From the NCBI GenBank assembly GCA_963792175.1, contig CAWBVG010000005.1:1-64000 (forward strand): a DNA stretch of 64,000 nucleotides, read 5' to 3'. Numbering within the stretch: position 1 is the first letter of the stretch; each line of letters opens with the position of its first letter. The position numbers and the translations under genes are program-made. The notes below the pieces were generated by a model that did no database searches, was not told where the DNA came from, and saw only the letters and a program-made list of their open reading frames with translations. The DNA is from CAWBVG01 sp963792175 (lineage in GTDB: Bacteria; Acidobacteriota; Vicinamibacteria; Vicinamibacterales; CAVVIG01). Below, piece after piece: positions 51,601-61,045 of this stretch.

Positions 51601-53589
51601 GTGGACCAACTGGTGGCGGCCCGGCGCGCGCTGGCGATCCGCGTCGCGGGCGATCCGCGATTCATCGCCGTCGAGGACGCGGCCCGCTTTCGCGACGCGC
51701 TGGGCGTGCCACTGCCGGTCGGTGTTCCCGAGTCGCTGCTGCAGCCGGTGCGCGATCCGGTCGGCGACCTCGCGCTGCGCTATGCGCGGACGCACGCGCC
51801 GTTTGCCGCCGGGGAATTCGCCGGCCGATACGGGCTCGCGCCCGCCGCCGCCGAAGCGGTACTGCTGCGGCTGACTGGCGAGGGGCGCCTGATCGAGGGC
51901 GAATTCCGGCCGGGCGGCACGCGGCGCGAGTGGACCGATGCCAACGTGCTCCGGATGCTGCGGCGCCGGTCGCTCGCCAGACTGCGGCGCGAGGTGGAAC
52001 CGGTCGACCAACAAGTCCTCGGCCGGTTCGCCACCACCTGGCAGGGGATCGTGAAGCGCCGTCAGGGCGCGGACGCGCTGCTCGACGCGATCGAGCAGCT
52101 GCAGGGAACGCCGCTCCCGGCGTCGATCCTGGAAACCGAGCTCCTTCCCGCGCGCATCGACGTCTACGATCCGGCGGACCTCGACGCGGTGACGGCGGCC
52201 GGCGAGGTCATCTGGGTCGGCGTCGAGGCGCTGGGCGAGCGCGACGGACGCATCGCGTTATACCTCGCCGATCATCTGCCTCGCCTGTTGGCCCCCGACA
52301 TGACGAAGGTCCGGCTCCCGCCTTCGCCGGCCGGCGTTGGCGGGACAGGACAGCCGGACCCGCCGAAGCGGGACTTGCCGGAGGCCGATCTCTCCGAGCG
52401 CGAAATCGCGATCCTCGACTACCTGCGCGAGCACGGCGCGTCGTTTTTCGCGCCGATCCTCGAGGCCGCCGGCGGAGGATTCCCGGCGGAAACGGTCGAC
52501 GCGCTGTGGAATCTGGTGTGGCGCGGCCTGGTGACCAACGATACGTTCCACGCGCTGCGCGCCTTTACGCGCACGCGCGTGCCGCGTCGAAAGGCCAGGC
52601 TCCTCCGTCGGGCCGATGTCTCGTCCTTCCGTTCGCGCCGCCTCGCGCCACCGTCGGCCGAAGGCCGGTGGACGCTGGTGACGACCTGACGGAGCGCGAA
52701 GGCTCGAGCCGAGCGAACGCTCGGCTAAAGGCGTCGCGCTACGAAGACGTCCACGAAATGGGCCGCGGCGCATGACGCAGCAACTGCTGGCGCGGCACGG
52801 CGTGCTGACGCGCGAGTCGCTGAACATCGAAGCGGTCCCCGGAGGGTTCGGTCTGCTCTATCCGGTCCTCAAGGGCCTCGAGGAGAACGGCCGCATCCGG
52901 CGCGGCTATTTCGTCGCCGGCCTGGGCGCGACGCAGTTCGCGTTGCCCGGCGCCCTCGATCTGCTGCGATCGCTCCGCGAGACACCGGACGATCCAGAAA
53001 TCGCGGTGCTCGCGGCGACCGATCCTGCGAATCCCTACGGCGCGGCGCTCAAATGGCCCGCCTCACGCGCCTGGCGGCGCTTCCACCTCCGCCAAGGCTT
53101 CGGTGGACAGGTCGGCGGGGCCGGATGTCTGCGGCCGCGAAGGCGGGGCGTGGACCCACGCGAACGGTCGGCGCCACGGTCATGCTCGTCAACGGCTCCC
53201 TGGCGGCGTACCTGGCGCGCGGCGATCGCCAGCTCGTCACCTACCTGCCCGAGTCGGAGCCCGAGCGATCGAAGACCGCCCGCGCTGTCGCGCGGGTACT
53301 GATCGACCGCGCCCGCACGGGCGGCGAGTCGCCACGCGGCATGCTCATCGAGGAGATCGACGGCGTCCCGCCCGCGACGCATCCGATCGCGAAGTTTCTT
53401 GCCGAAGCCGGCTTCATCAGCGGCGCACTGGGGATGCAGGCGAAACTCCACCACACAAGTCATCAGTCGCCGGTCGTCAGTCATCAGTCCGCAAGTCGCC
53501 GGTCATCAGTCAGGAGTCGTCAGTCGTCAGTCGAAGTCGTCCGTCTCCAGTCCCTTCGCACGACGATACCTCGAAAATTCGGACGTTGA
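48630..53589 (+). CDS. lhr: Lhr-type DEAD/H helicase (three frameshifts)
   Basis: A large superfamily 2 helicase of about 1,600 residues, involved in DNA repair. The helicase core shows APTGSGKTLTAF (Q/I), TTPESLYLLLTS, DEIHALVPTKRG, GLSATQRP, FVNSRRLAERLAG, SLELGIDMGAIDLV and QRIGRGGHQ. The Lhr C-terminal region follows in three frames: a +1 slip near 51510, then breaks at about 52685-52772 and 53085-53130. Pieces such as LLARHGVLTRESLN and VLAATDPANPYGAAL are family-typical. The 3' end merges into a word-repeat array, so the native stop is uncertain. Confidence 0.9.
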
Positions 53590-53678
53590 GACTGAGGACT
53601 GACGACTACTGACTGACGACTGAGACTGACGACCGATGACTTACGACTGACGACTGAAGACTGGCGACTGGAGACTGT
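53458..53678. repeat. 220-nt inverted heptamer array (GTCRTCA / GACTGAC)
   Basis: The left arm is a run of GTCATCA/GTCGCCG/GTCGTCA words. The right arm is a run of GACTGAC/GACTGAA/GACTGGC words. The period is 7 nt throughout and the arms are mutually complementary. This is the longest such element here, between lhr and nei. Confidence 0.8.
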
Positions 53679-53680
53679 CC

Positions 53681-54544
53681 TTGCCAGAAGGCGACACGAT
53701 CTTCCGCGCCGCCGCGACGCTCCATCGCGTCCTGGCCGGCAAAGAGGTCACGCGGTTCGAATCGGTCTATCCCGCCGTCACTCGTGTCGCCGACGATCGT
53801 CCGATCGTCGGGCGCACGATCGAGTCGGTGTCGGCGCGCGGCAAGCATCTGCTGATCGCATTCTCCGGCGATCTCATTCTTCGCACCCACATGCGGATGA
53901 ACGGCAGCTGGCACATCTATCCGGCCGGCGCCCGCTGGCAGCGGCCGGCGCACGAGATGCGCGTGCTGGTCGGCACGCGCGACGCCGTCGCGGTCGGCTT
54001 CAACGTGCCGGTCGCCGAGTTGCTGACAGCCGCGGGCGCTGGCGCAGCACCGCCAGTTGCGAGCGCTCGGTCCGGATCTGCTCTCCGATGCGGGCGGTCC
54101 GGACGTTCAGAGAGCGAGCCGTTCGATCGCCTCGAAGTGATCCGGCGACTCCGCGGGCGGGGCGGCGATGCGATCGGCGACGCCCTGCTGAATCAGCGCG
54201 TCGTCGCCGGCATCGGCAACGTCTTCAAGTCGGAGGTTCTCTTCGTGGCCCGGATCGATCCGTTCGCGCCGGTGTCGTCGCTCAGCGACGCCGAGCTGGA
54301 ACGGCTGGTGGCGGTCGCGCGCGAACAACTCGCTGCGAATGTGATGACGAGATCGCAGACGCTCAGCCCGGCATTCGGCCGCCGGACCACACGCAGTCTC
54401 GATCCGCGCGAGAAGCTTTGGGTATACGGGAGAGGCGGCAGGAAGTGCCGCCGCTGCGGAGCGCTGATTCACTCGAGGAAGGCCGGGGTCGACGCACGCC
54501 TGACGTACTGGTGTCCGGCGTGCCAGCCGCCGCATCCGCCATGA
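53681..54544 (+). CDS. nei: Fpg/Nei family DNA glycosylase
   Basis: 287 residues. Mature N-terminus PEGDTIF with the catalytic Pro2 and Glu3, ARGKHLLIAFSGDLILRTHMRMNG, the helix-hairpin NQRVVAGIGNVFKSEVLF and a C-terminal zinc finger CRRCGALIHSRK...CPACQ. It matches the Nei2-type endonuclease VIII better than Fpg. The start is TTG 53681. The middle (about residues 112-140) looks garbled: a +1 near 54045 and a compensating indel near 54115 hide HRQLRALGPDLLSD. Confidence 0.88.
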   Translation: MPEGDTIFRAAATLHRVLAGKEVTRFESVYPAVTRVADDRPIVGRTIESVSARGKHLLIAFSGDLILRTHMRMNGSWHIYPAGARWQRPAHEMRVLVGTRDAVAVGFNVPVAELLTAAGAGAAPPVASARSGSALRCGRSGRSESEPFDRLEVIRRLRGRGGDAIGDALLNQRVVAGIGNVFKSEVLFVARIDPFAPVSSLSDAELERLVAVAREQLAANVMTRSQTLSPAFGRRTTRSLDPREKLWVYGRGGRKCRRCGALIHSRKAGVDARLTYWCPACQPPHPP

Positions 54545-54605
54545 CGATGCGCCGGCGGGAAGGCAGCGCGTGCCTTCCCACCCGCGAACCGTCCGATGAA
54601 GTCGA

Positions 54606-55259
54606 CTACTTGGTAGCCTTCGCGGTCACGCGGACTTCCGACGCGTGCAGCGTGCCACCCATGTCGTGGAACGACACGCTGACCTTGTCGCCCGCCGCGA
54701 CGAGATCCGTGATCGCGACTTTGCCACCCGCCGCTGCCGACTTCGTGCCGGCGCCGCGGCCGACGACTTTCGTCTTCGAGTCGATCGTGAACGTCTGATC
54801 GAACGTGGCGCCGCCGCCGCTCGATCCGCTGATGCTCAGCGACGTCCCCGAGACGGACTTGACGGTGCCGTTTGACGACTTGGGGGCAGCCTCGGCCGCG
54901 GTGGCCGGGCCGGCGCTGGCGACGGCGCGGATTTTCGCCGCGTGCAGTGTGCCGCCCATGTCGTGATACGTCACTTCAACGTTGTCGCCGACTTTCACGA
55001 CTTCGCCGAGTTTGGGACCGGCCGCGCCGGCTGCCTGCGCCGCCCGGCTCTTGGTGCCGGCGCCGCGGGCTTCAACGGTGGTCTTGCTGTCGACGCCGAA
55101 CTTCATGTCGACGCCCTGGACCTTGACGCCAATCGAATCGGCCGCCATAGCAGTCACCGTGCCGCGCGCTGTCTTGGTTGCCTGAGCGAACGCGGGAGTG
55201 GCGGGCCAGCCTGCGACTACGAGTGCTCCGAGGGCAAGTGCTACGAACGTCCGTCTCAT
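54606..55259 (-). CDS. Exported protein with two copies of a beta domain
   Basis: 217 residues from the ATG at 55259, preceded by AGGAGG. A signal peptide (RRTFVALALGALVVAGWPATPAFA) is followed by two homologous halves. Each has a sequence like GTVTAMAADSIGVKVQG or GTVKSVSGTSLSISG, VDSKTTVEARGAGTKS or IDSKTKVVGRGAGTKS, and (Y/F)HDMGGTLHA. It looks like a DUF5666-type OB/beta repeat protein from memory. Function unknown. Confidence 0.7.
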   Translation of the reverse strand: MRRTFVALALGALVVAGWPATPAFAQATKTARGTVTAMAADSIGVKVQGVDMKFGVDSKTTVEARGAGTKSRAAQAAGAAGPKLGEVVKVGDNVEVTYHDMGGTLHAAKIRAVASAGPATAAEAAPKSSNGTVKSVSGTSLSISGSSGGGATFDQTFTIDSKTKVVGRGAGTKSAAAGGKVAITDLVAAGDKVSVSFHDMGGTLHASEVRVTAKATK

Positions 55260-55532
55260 ATCGGCCTCCTGAGTGAAGAGTTTCCGAGGCGCCTGACTGA
55301 CGGGACCGTGTTGCGTGAGCGTAGACGCAGGGCAAGGCGCCACGGTTCCCCGGTGAATCCTAGTCGAAACCGCCTCATCCGAAACACAATTCTTCGCCTT
55401 TCGGATAGTTCCATCTCCGTTCGGATAGTCCTGACCGGAGGACGATTATCGCCATTCCCGGCCTTTCCGGAACGATCCGCGCCCTGGCTGATGACATGCC
55501 CGAGGCCTCAATCAAAACGCTTGCCGCTCGTT
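55260..55532. promoter_or_regulatory. Upstream region with a TTCGGATAGT direct repeat
   Basis: In the 273-nt gap before the exported protein gene (minus strand), TTCGGATAGT occurs at 55400-55409 and 55420-55429, exactly 20 nt apart, and a related TCATCCGAAA lies just upstream. Two-turn spacing suggests an operator for a dimeric regulator. No gene is seen in the gap. Confidence 0.45.
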
Positions 55533-57171
55533 CTAGCGGTGCACGCCGGGGGCCTCGTGGCCGGTGCGCTCGACGTAGTCGACATAGGAGCCGGGATAGG
55601 CGTGGGGCTGCGCTTCGACGCCGCTCTCCCCTCCGAGCTCCAGGACTCGATTGCTCAAACCGCGCAGGAACTCGCGATCGTGCGAGACGAAGAGCATCGT
55701 GCCGTCGAACGCCTTCAACGAGTCGAGCAGCATTTCCTTCGTCGCCAGATCGAGGTGGTTCGTCGGTTCGTCGAGCACCAGGAAGTTTGGCGGGTTCAGC
55801 AGCATCCGGGCGAGCACCAGCCGCGTCTTCTCGCCGCCCGAGAGCGCGCGAATCTTCTTGTCGGTGTCATCTCCCGAGAACTGGAAGGCGCCGGCCAGGC
55901 TGCGCAAGGCGCCGATCGGTTCCTGCGGAAAATCGTGCTGCAGCTGTTCCTCGATGGTGAGGTCAGGGTCCAGCACGTCGAGGGCCTGCTGCGAGAAGTA
56001 CCCCATGTACAGACTCGCGCCGAGCTTCACGGAGCCCGAATCGGGCGGCAGCGCGCCGGCCACCATCTTGAGCAGCGTCGACTTGCCCGCGCCGTTCTTG
56101 CCCATCACGCACCAGCGCTCGCCGCGGCGGATCGTCAGGTTCAACCCGTCGTGGACGACACGCCGACCATAGGCTTTGGTGACGCCTTCGAGCGTCGCGA
56201 CCAGTTCGCCCGAGCGCGGCGGCGCGCGGAAGTCGAACTTCACGACCTGGCGCTTCTTCGGCAGCTCGATCTTCTCGATTTTCTCCAGCGCCTTGACCCG
56301 GCTCTGCACCTGGGCCGCCTTGGCAGCGTGCGCGGCAAAGCGCTCGATGAACCGCTGTTCCTTGGCCAGCATGGCCTGCTGGCGCGCGTACGCCGCTTCG
56401 CGGTTCGCCTCGCGCACCGCGCGCTCGCGCTCGTAGAAATCGTAGTTGCCGGAATACACCGTGATTTCGCCGCTGTCGATCTCCGCGATCCTGCTCACCA
56501 GGCGGTTCATGAACTCGCGATCATGCGAGGTCATGAGCAGCGCGCCGGGCAGACCCTTCAGAAATTCTTCGAGCCAGATGATCGATTCGATATCGAGATG
56601 GTTCGTCGGCTCGTCCATCAACAGGACGTCCGGCCGGCCGAGCAGCACCCGCGCCATCCCGACACGCATCTTCCACCCGCCCGACAGCTGCGCCGACATC
56701 TCCGTCGATCCGCTCATCGTCGAACCCGAGGCCGTGCAGCACTTCGCGGGCCTGGGCTTCGAGCGCGTAGCCACCCAGATGCTCGTATTCCTCCTGGACC
56801 TCGCCGAAACGCGCGAGGATCCGGTCCATCTCGTCGACCCGTGCCGGGTCGGCCATCGCATGATTGAGTTGTTCGAGCTCGTGGTGCAGGTCGCCGACGC
56901 GGCCGCTGCCGAGAATCGCCTCGTCCAGTACCGAGCGGCCCGACATCTCTTCGACGTCCTGCCGGAAGTAGCCGATCGTCATCCGCTTCGGCACCGACAC
57001 GTCGCCCTCGTCCGGCGTTTCCTCGCCGACGATCATCCGGAACAGCGTCGTCTTCCCGGAGCCGTTCGGCCCGACGAGCCCGACTTTCTCGCCCGGATTG
57101 AGCTGGAAGGACGCGTCAACGAACAGGATTTGTTTGCCGTACTGTTTGCTGACCTTGGAGAAGGAGATCAC
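55533..57171 (-). CDS. ABC-F family ATPase (one frameshift)
   Basis: Two ABC cassettes without membrane domains: Walker A GPNGSGKTTL and GKNGAGKSTL, signatures LSGGWKMRV and LSGGEKTRL, and DEPTNHLD in each, joined by a charged linker (AYARQQAMLAKEQRFIERFA). It acts on the ribosome as a translation or antibiotic-protection factor; it resembles the Uup/YbiT group. An extra G near 56703 (ATC GAC GGA GAT should be GAC GAG ATG) breaks it. Length 1639 is 3n+1. It is divergent from the formate dehydrogenase operon. Confidence 0.92.
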
Positions 57172-57232
57172 GGACCTTGTATTGTAATCATGTCGGGTGA
57201 AAGTGCCGACCGAAGCGCGGTAAGCTCACCTT

Positions 57233-59119
57233 ATGAAGCGAGATTACAAGCGTCTGACGCAGCCGCTCGTCCGCGACGCGAATGTGCTGCGGCCGGCCTC
57301 CTGGGACGAGGCCCTCGAGCGCGCCGCCGACGGATTTCGCGCGGCGATCGAGCGCCACGGCCCTTCGAGCTTCGGGCTGTTCAGCTGTTCGAAGGCGACC
57401 AACGAGGTCAACTACCTCGCGCAGAAGTTCGCGCGCTCGATTGGCAGCCACAACGTCGACAGCTGCAACCGTACCTGACACGCCCCGAGCGTCGTCGGTC
57501 TGACGACGGTATTCGGCGCGGGAGGCGGGACGAGCGCGTATCAGGAGATCGAGGAGACCGATCTCATCGTGCTGTGGGGATCGAACGCGCGCGAGACGCA
57601 CCCGATTTTTTTCCACCACCTGCTGAAGGGGGTGCGGCGCGGGGCGAAGCTGTATGCCATCGATCCGCGACGCACGAGCTCCGCGGCCTGGGCGCACGTG
57701 TGGCTCGGCATCGACGTCGGATCCGACATCGCCCTGGCCAATGCGATGGGCCGCGAGATCATCGCGGCCGGACTGTGCAATCACGAGTTCATCGAGCGGG
57801 CGACGTCAGGCTTCGAGGCCTACCGCGAAGTGGTCGAGCCGTACACGCTGGCGCGCGCCGCCCGGATTACCGGGGTGACCGAGGAGACGATTCGCGAGCT
57901 CGCACATGCCTACGCGCGCGCGGGGCGCGCCCAGGTCTGCTGGACGCTCGGCATCACGGAGCATCACAACGCCGCCGACAACGTGTTCTCGATCATCAAC
58001 CTGGCGCTCTTGACCGGGCACGTCGGCCGCTTCGGATCCGGGCTCGCGCCGCTGCGCGGCCAGAACAACGTGCAGGGCGGCGGCGACATGGGCGCGATTC
58101 CGAACCGCTTCGTCGGCGGGCAGGACGTCGAGGACGCGGCGCTGCGCGCGAAGTTCGAGCGCGAGTACCGCACCACGCTGCCGCCCCAACGCGGCTGGCA
58201 TCTGAGCCAGATGTTCGACGCGATGGAGCGCCACGACCTGCGGGCGCTGTACGTCATCGGCGAAAACCCCGCGCAATCGGAAGCCGATTCGACGAGAGCG
58301 TTACGGCTGCTCGACCACCTCGATCACGTCGTCGTCCAGGACATGTTCCTGACCAGGACCGCCGAGCTCGCCGACGTCGTGCTGCCGGCTGCCGCGTCCT
58401 GGTGCGAGTCGGAAGGCACTGTGACCAGCAGCGAGCGCCGCGTGCAACGCGTGCGGAAGGCGCTGGAGCCGCCGGACGGCGCGCGCGACGACATCGCCAT
58501 CCTCTGCGATCTTGCGCACCGGATGGGCCACGACTGGGGCGCTCCGTCGGCGGAGCAGGTGTGGGATGAAATCCGCCGGCTGTCTCCCTGGCACGGCGGC
58601 ATGAGTTACCAGAGACTCGAGGAGCACGGCGGGCTGCAGTGGCCCTGTCCGACCGAGGACCATCCCGGCAGCCCACTCCTGCACGATCGCCTCTGGAAGC
58701 GTCCAATCGAGGGGCCGCCGGCGCCATTCATGCCGGCCGAATTCGAGCCACCCGTCGACACGCTGACCGACGAGTTTCCGATGCGGCTGACGACCGGCCG
58801 GCGGCTCGACTCGTTCAACACCGGCGTGCAGACCGGCGGCTATCGCTCGCCGCTGCGCTTCGGCGAGACGATCGATCTCGCGCCGGAAGACGGCGAACGG
58901 CTCGGCGTTGGCGAGGGCGAACGCGTCCGCATCGTCTCGCGACGCGGCGCCGTCCTCGCGCCGGTCCGCTTCGATCGCGGCCTCCGGCCAGGTCTCGCGT
59001 TCATGACCCTGCACTTTCCCGACGAGGTCGATACCAACGTGTTGACGATCGACGCGACCGATCCCAAATCCGGCACCGCGGAGTTCAAGGCGTCTGCGAT
59101 CCGGATTGAGAGACTCTGA
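57233..59119 (+). CDS. fdhA: Formate dehydrogenase catalytic subunit, selenocysteine form, lacking its Fe4S4 domain
   Basis: A 628-residue Mo/W-bisMGD oxidoreductase. Sec is encoded by TGA at 57476-57478 (codon 82), in SCNRT-U-HAPSVVGL, with the catalytic His next. The molybdopterin domains follow (LLTGHVGRFGSGLAPLRGQ; YVIGENPAQSEAD), ending in the dinucleotide-binding domain. Family members begin with a [4Fe-4S] domain (CxxCxxxC plus LCxKG) before RLT-PLVR. Here the protein starts MKRDYKRLTQPLVR, and an in-frame TAA lies at 57221-57223, so that domain is really absent. It is supplied by the last gene of the operon. Confidence 0.93.
57476..57508 (+). promoter_or_regulatory. Bacterial SECIS element for UGA recoding
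   Basis: After the TGA (57476-57478), 11 nt lead to a perfect 7-bp stem CGTCGTC (57490-57496) / GACGACG (57502-57508) closed by the loop GGTCT (57497-57501). Loop GGUCU and the 18-nt distance from TGA to loop match the E. coli fdhF SECIS, which is bound by SelB. It doubles as coding sequence for PSVVGLTTV. Confidence 0.9.
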
Positions 59120-59901
59120 TTGGATCTGCACCTGATTCCGGGAGCGGTCGCCACGCCCGAGGAGCGCGCCGCCATCGACGCGGCACTCCCCTCGTCGCAC
59201 GCGGCACTCGGCACAGCACCCGGCACCCAGGCACCCGGCACCCGGCACCTGGCACCCCCGCACCTAGCACCCAGCACCCAGCACCTAGCACCCGCTCTTG
59301 GCTGCTCCCCGCGCTTCACGCCGCGCAGAGCCGTGCCGGCTGGATCAGCGAAGGCGCGCTGAACTACATCTGCGAACGGCTGTCCGTGCCGCCGGCCGAG
59401 GCCTTCGGCGTCGCCTCGTTCTACGGGCTGTTCTCGCTGCAGCCGCGGCCGCCGCTGGTGGTGCACGTCTGCGACGACATCGCCTGTCGTGCGAACGGGG
59501 CCGAGGGCATCTGCCAGGACCTCGGGCGACGCGTGGGCGCTCAGGGTGAATCGCTCATGAACGGCGGCGCGATGTGGTTGCGGAGCCCGTGTCTGGGCCA
59601 GTGCGATCGGGCGCCGGCCGCCCTCGTCCAACGTGCGGGGAGTGATCCGCGCGACTGGACCATGACGAGCGTCACCGCGGACGACATCGTCGCGATCCTC
59701 CGCAATGAGACATCACGCGTGGTGCCTGACGAGCTTGGCGCGCCGAAGCCGCGCAGCGGCGAAGGCGGACCTGTCCCGCCGAAGCCGCGACAGCGGCGAA
59801 GGCGGAACCAAGGTCTACGCGGATCCACCCCGCCTGCTGCGTCGCGTCGGCGTCGTGGATCCGGCGCGTCTCGATGCGTATCGCGCCCACGGCGGCTATG
59901 A
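59120..59901 (+). CDS. fdsG: NAD-linked formate dehydrogenase, NuoE-like [2Fe-2S] subunit (frameshifted by a repeat)
   Basis: It begins at TTG 59120 directly after the fdhA stop (DLHLIPGAVATPEERAAID). A GCACCCG word array (59203-59294) interrupts it. The body resumes in another frame: WLLPALHAAQSRAGWISEGA, then CDDIACRANGAEG and CLGQCDRAPA, the four thioredoxin-fold [2Fe-2S] cysteines. The native end is probably near 59700-59740; the current frame runs on through two TTCG-boxes to 59901 and overlaps the next gene. Confidence 0.8.
59203..59294. repeat. GCACCCG heptamer array inside the NuoE-like gene
   Basis: About eleven words GGCACCC/AGCACCT/GCACCCA, period 7. It is the complement-strand class of the GTGCTGG array inside nuoL (37261-37370). 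It sits between residues that are contiguous in NuoE homologues. Confidence 0.75.
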
Positions 59902-61045
59902 GGCGCTGACGCGCGCACTGGACATGGGCCGGGACGCCGTCATCCGCGAAGTGACGGACGCCCGGCTGGTCGGTCGCGGCGGCGCGCTCTTTCCGACCGG
60001 GCGTAAATGGGACGCGGTCGCGCGCGCGGCCGCGCGCCCGCACTACCTGGTCTGCAACGCGGACGAATCGGAGCCCGGCACGTTCAAGGATCGCGTGCTG
60101 ATGGAAGAGGATCCGTTCGCCGTCGTCGAAGCGATGACGATCGCCGCGTTCGCGACCGGCTGCGAACAGGGCTACCTGTACATCCGCGGTGAATACCCGC
60201 TGCCAACCGACCGGCTGCGCGATGCCATCGCGCAGGCACGTGCCGCCGGTCTGCTCGGCGAGCGCGTGATGGGCAGATCGGTCGGGTTCGACGTCGACCT
60301 GCGACGAGGCGCCGGCGCCTACATCTGCGGCGAGGAAACCGCGCTGTTCAACTCCGTCGAAGGCTTTCGCGGCGAGCCGCGAAACAAGCCGCCGTTTCCC
60401 GTTCAGTCGGGACTGTTCGGCAAACCGACGGTCGTCAACAACGTCGAAACGCTCGTCAATGTCCTCGACATCGTGCGAGAGGGCGGCGCCGCGTTTGCCG
60501 GAATCGGCACTGGAACATCGACCGGGACGAAACTGTTCTGCATCTCCGGCTGCGCGGCGCGGCCGGGGCTGTACGAGGTGCCGTTCGGCATCACGCTTCG
60601 CCAGTTGATCGAGAAGGCGGGCGGTACCCGCGACGGCAGGCCGTTGCAGGCGGTTCTGCTCGGCGGTGCCGCCGGTGTCTTCGTCGCGCCGAACGAGATC
60701 GATCTGCCGCTCTCGATCGAGGGCGCGAGCGCGTCGGGTGCGACGATCGGCTCCGGCGTCGTGATGCTGTTCGACGACCGCGTCGATCTCCGCGACATCA
60801 CGCTGCGCATCGCCAGCTTCTTCCGCCACGAATCGTGCGGACAGTGCGTGCCGTGCCGCATCGGCACCGTCCGGCAGGAGGAAGCGCTGCATCGCCTGGC
60901 TGCGTCTTCCGCATCGCGCGCGCAGGATGTCGCGCTGATTGACGATCTTGCGCTGGCGATGCGCGACGCGTCGATCTGCGGACTCGGCCAGACCGCCTCG
61001 ACCGCCGTCCAGTCGGCCATCAGGAAGCTGCAGGTCTTTCGATGA
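59705..61045 (+). CDS. fdsB: NAD-linked formate dehydrogenase, NuoF-like FMN/NADH subunit
   Basis: 446 residues. The body starts around YADPPRLLRRVGVVDPARLD and shows ARLVGRGGALFPTGRKW (NADH loop), CNADESEPGTFKDRVLMEE, GAGAYICGEETALFNSVEG (FMN) and ESCGQCVPCRIG with the [4Fe-4S] ligands. It transfers electrons between formate oxidation and NAD. The first 35 or so residues are encoded by two TTCG-boxes (59741-59805) and are probably not native. ATG 59705 is one candidate start. The stop overlaps the next ATG by 4 nt. Confidence 0.92.
   Translation: MRHHAWCLTSLARRSRAAAKADLSRRSRDSGEGGTKVYADPPRLLRRVGVVDPARLDAYRAHGGYEALTRALDMGRDAVIREVTDARLVGRGGALFPTGRKWDAVARAAARPHYLVCNADESEPGTFKDRVLMEEDPFAVVEAMTIAAFATGCEQGYLYIRGEYPLPTDRLRDAIAQARAAGLLGERVMGRSVGFDVDLRRGAGAYICGEETALFNSVEGFRGEPRNKPPFPVQSGLFGKPTVVNNVETLVNVLDIVREGGAAFAGIGTGTSTGTKLFCISGCAARPGLYEVPFGITLRQLIEKAGGTRDGRPLQAVLLGGAAGVFVAPNEIDLPLSIEGASASGATIGSGVVMLFDDRVDLRDITLRIASFFRHESCGQCVPCRIGTVRQEEALHRLAASSASRAQDVALIDDLALAMRDASICGLGQTASTAVQSAIRKLQVFR
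59741..59805. repeat. Two tandem TTCG-boxes at the fdsG-fdsB junction
   Basis: CGCCGAAGCCGCGCAGCGGC then GAAGGCGG, and CCCGCCGAAGCCGCGACAGC then GGCGAAGGCGG, are two copies with CCGCC/GGCGG type arms. Confidence 0.65.

Noticed and set aside
53458..53678. CRISPR array
   Set aside because: The repeat unit is about 7 nt, degenerate and inverted in the second half. There are no 25-40 nt repeats, no unique spacers and no cas genes.
57476..57478. Premature stop or pseudogene in fdhA
   Set aside because: The frame continues for 546 codons, His follows the TGA, and a canonical SECIS lies at the right distance.
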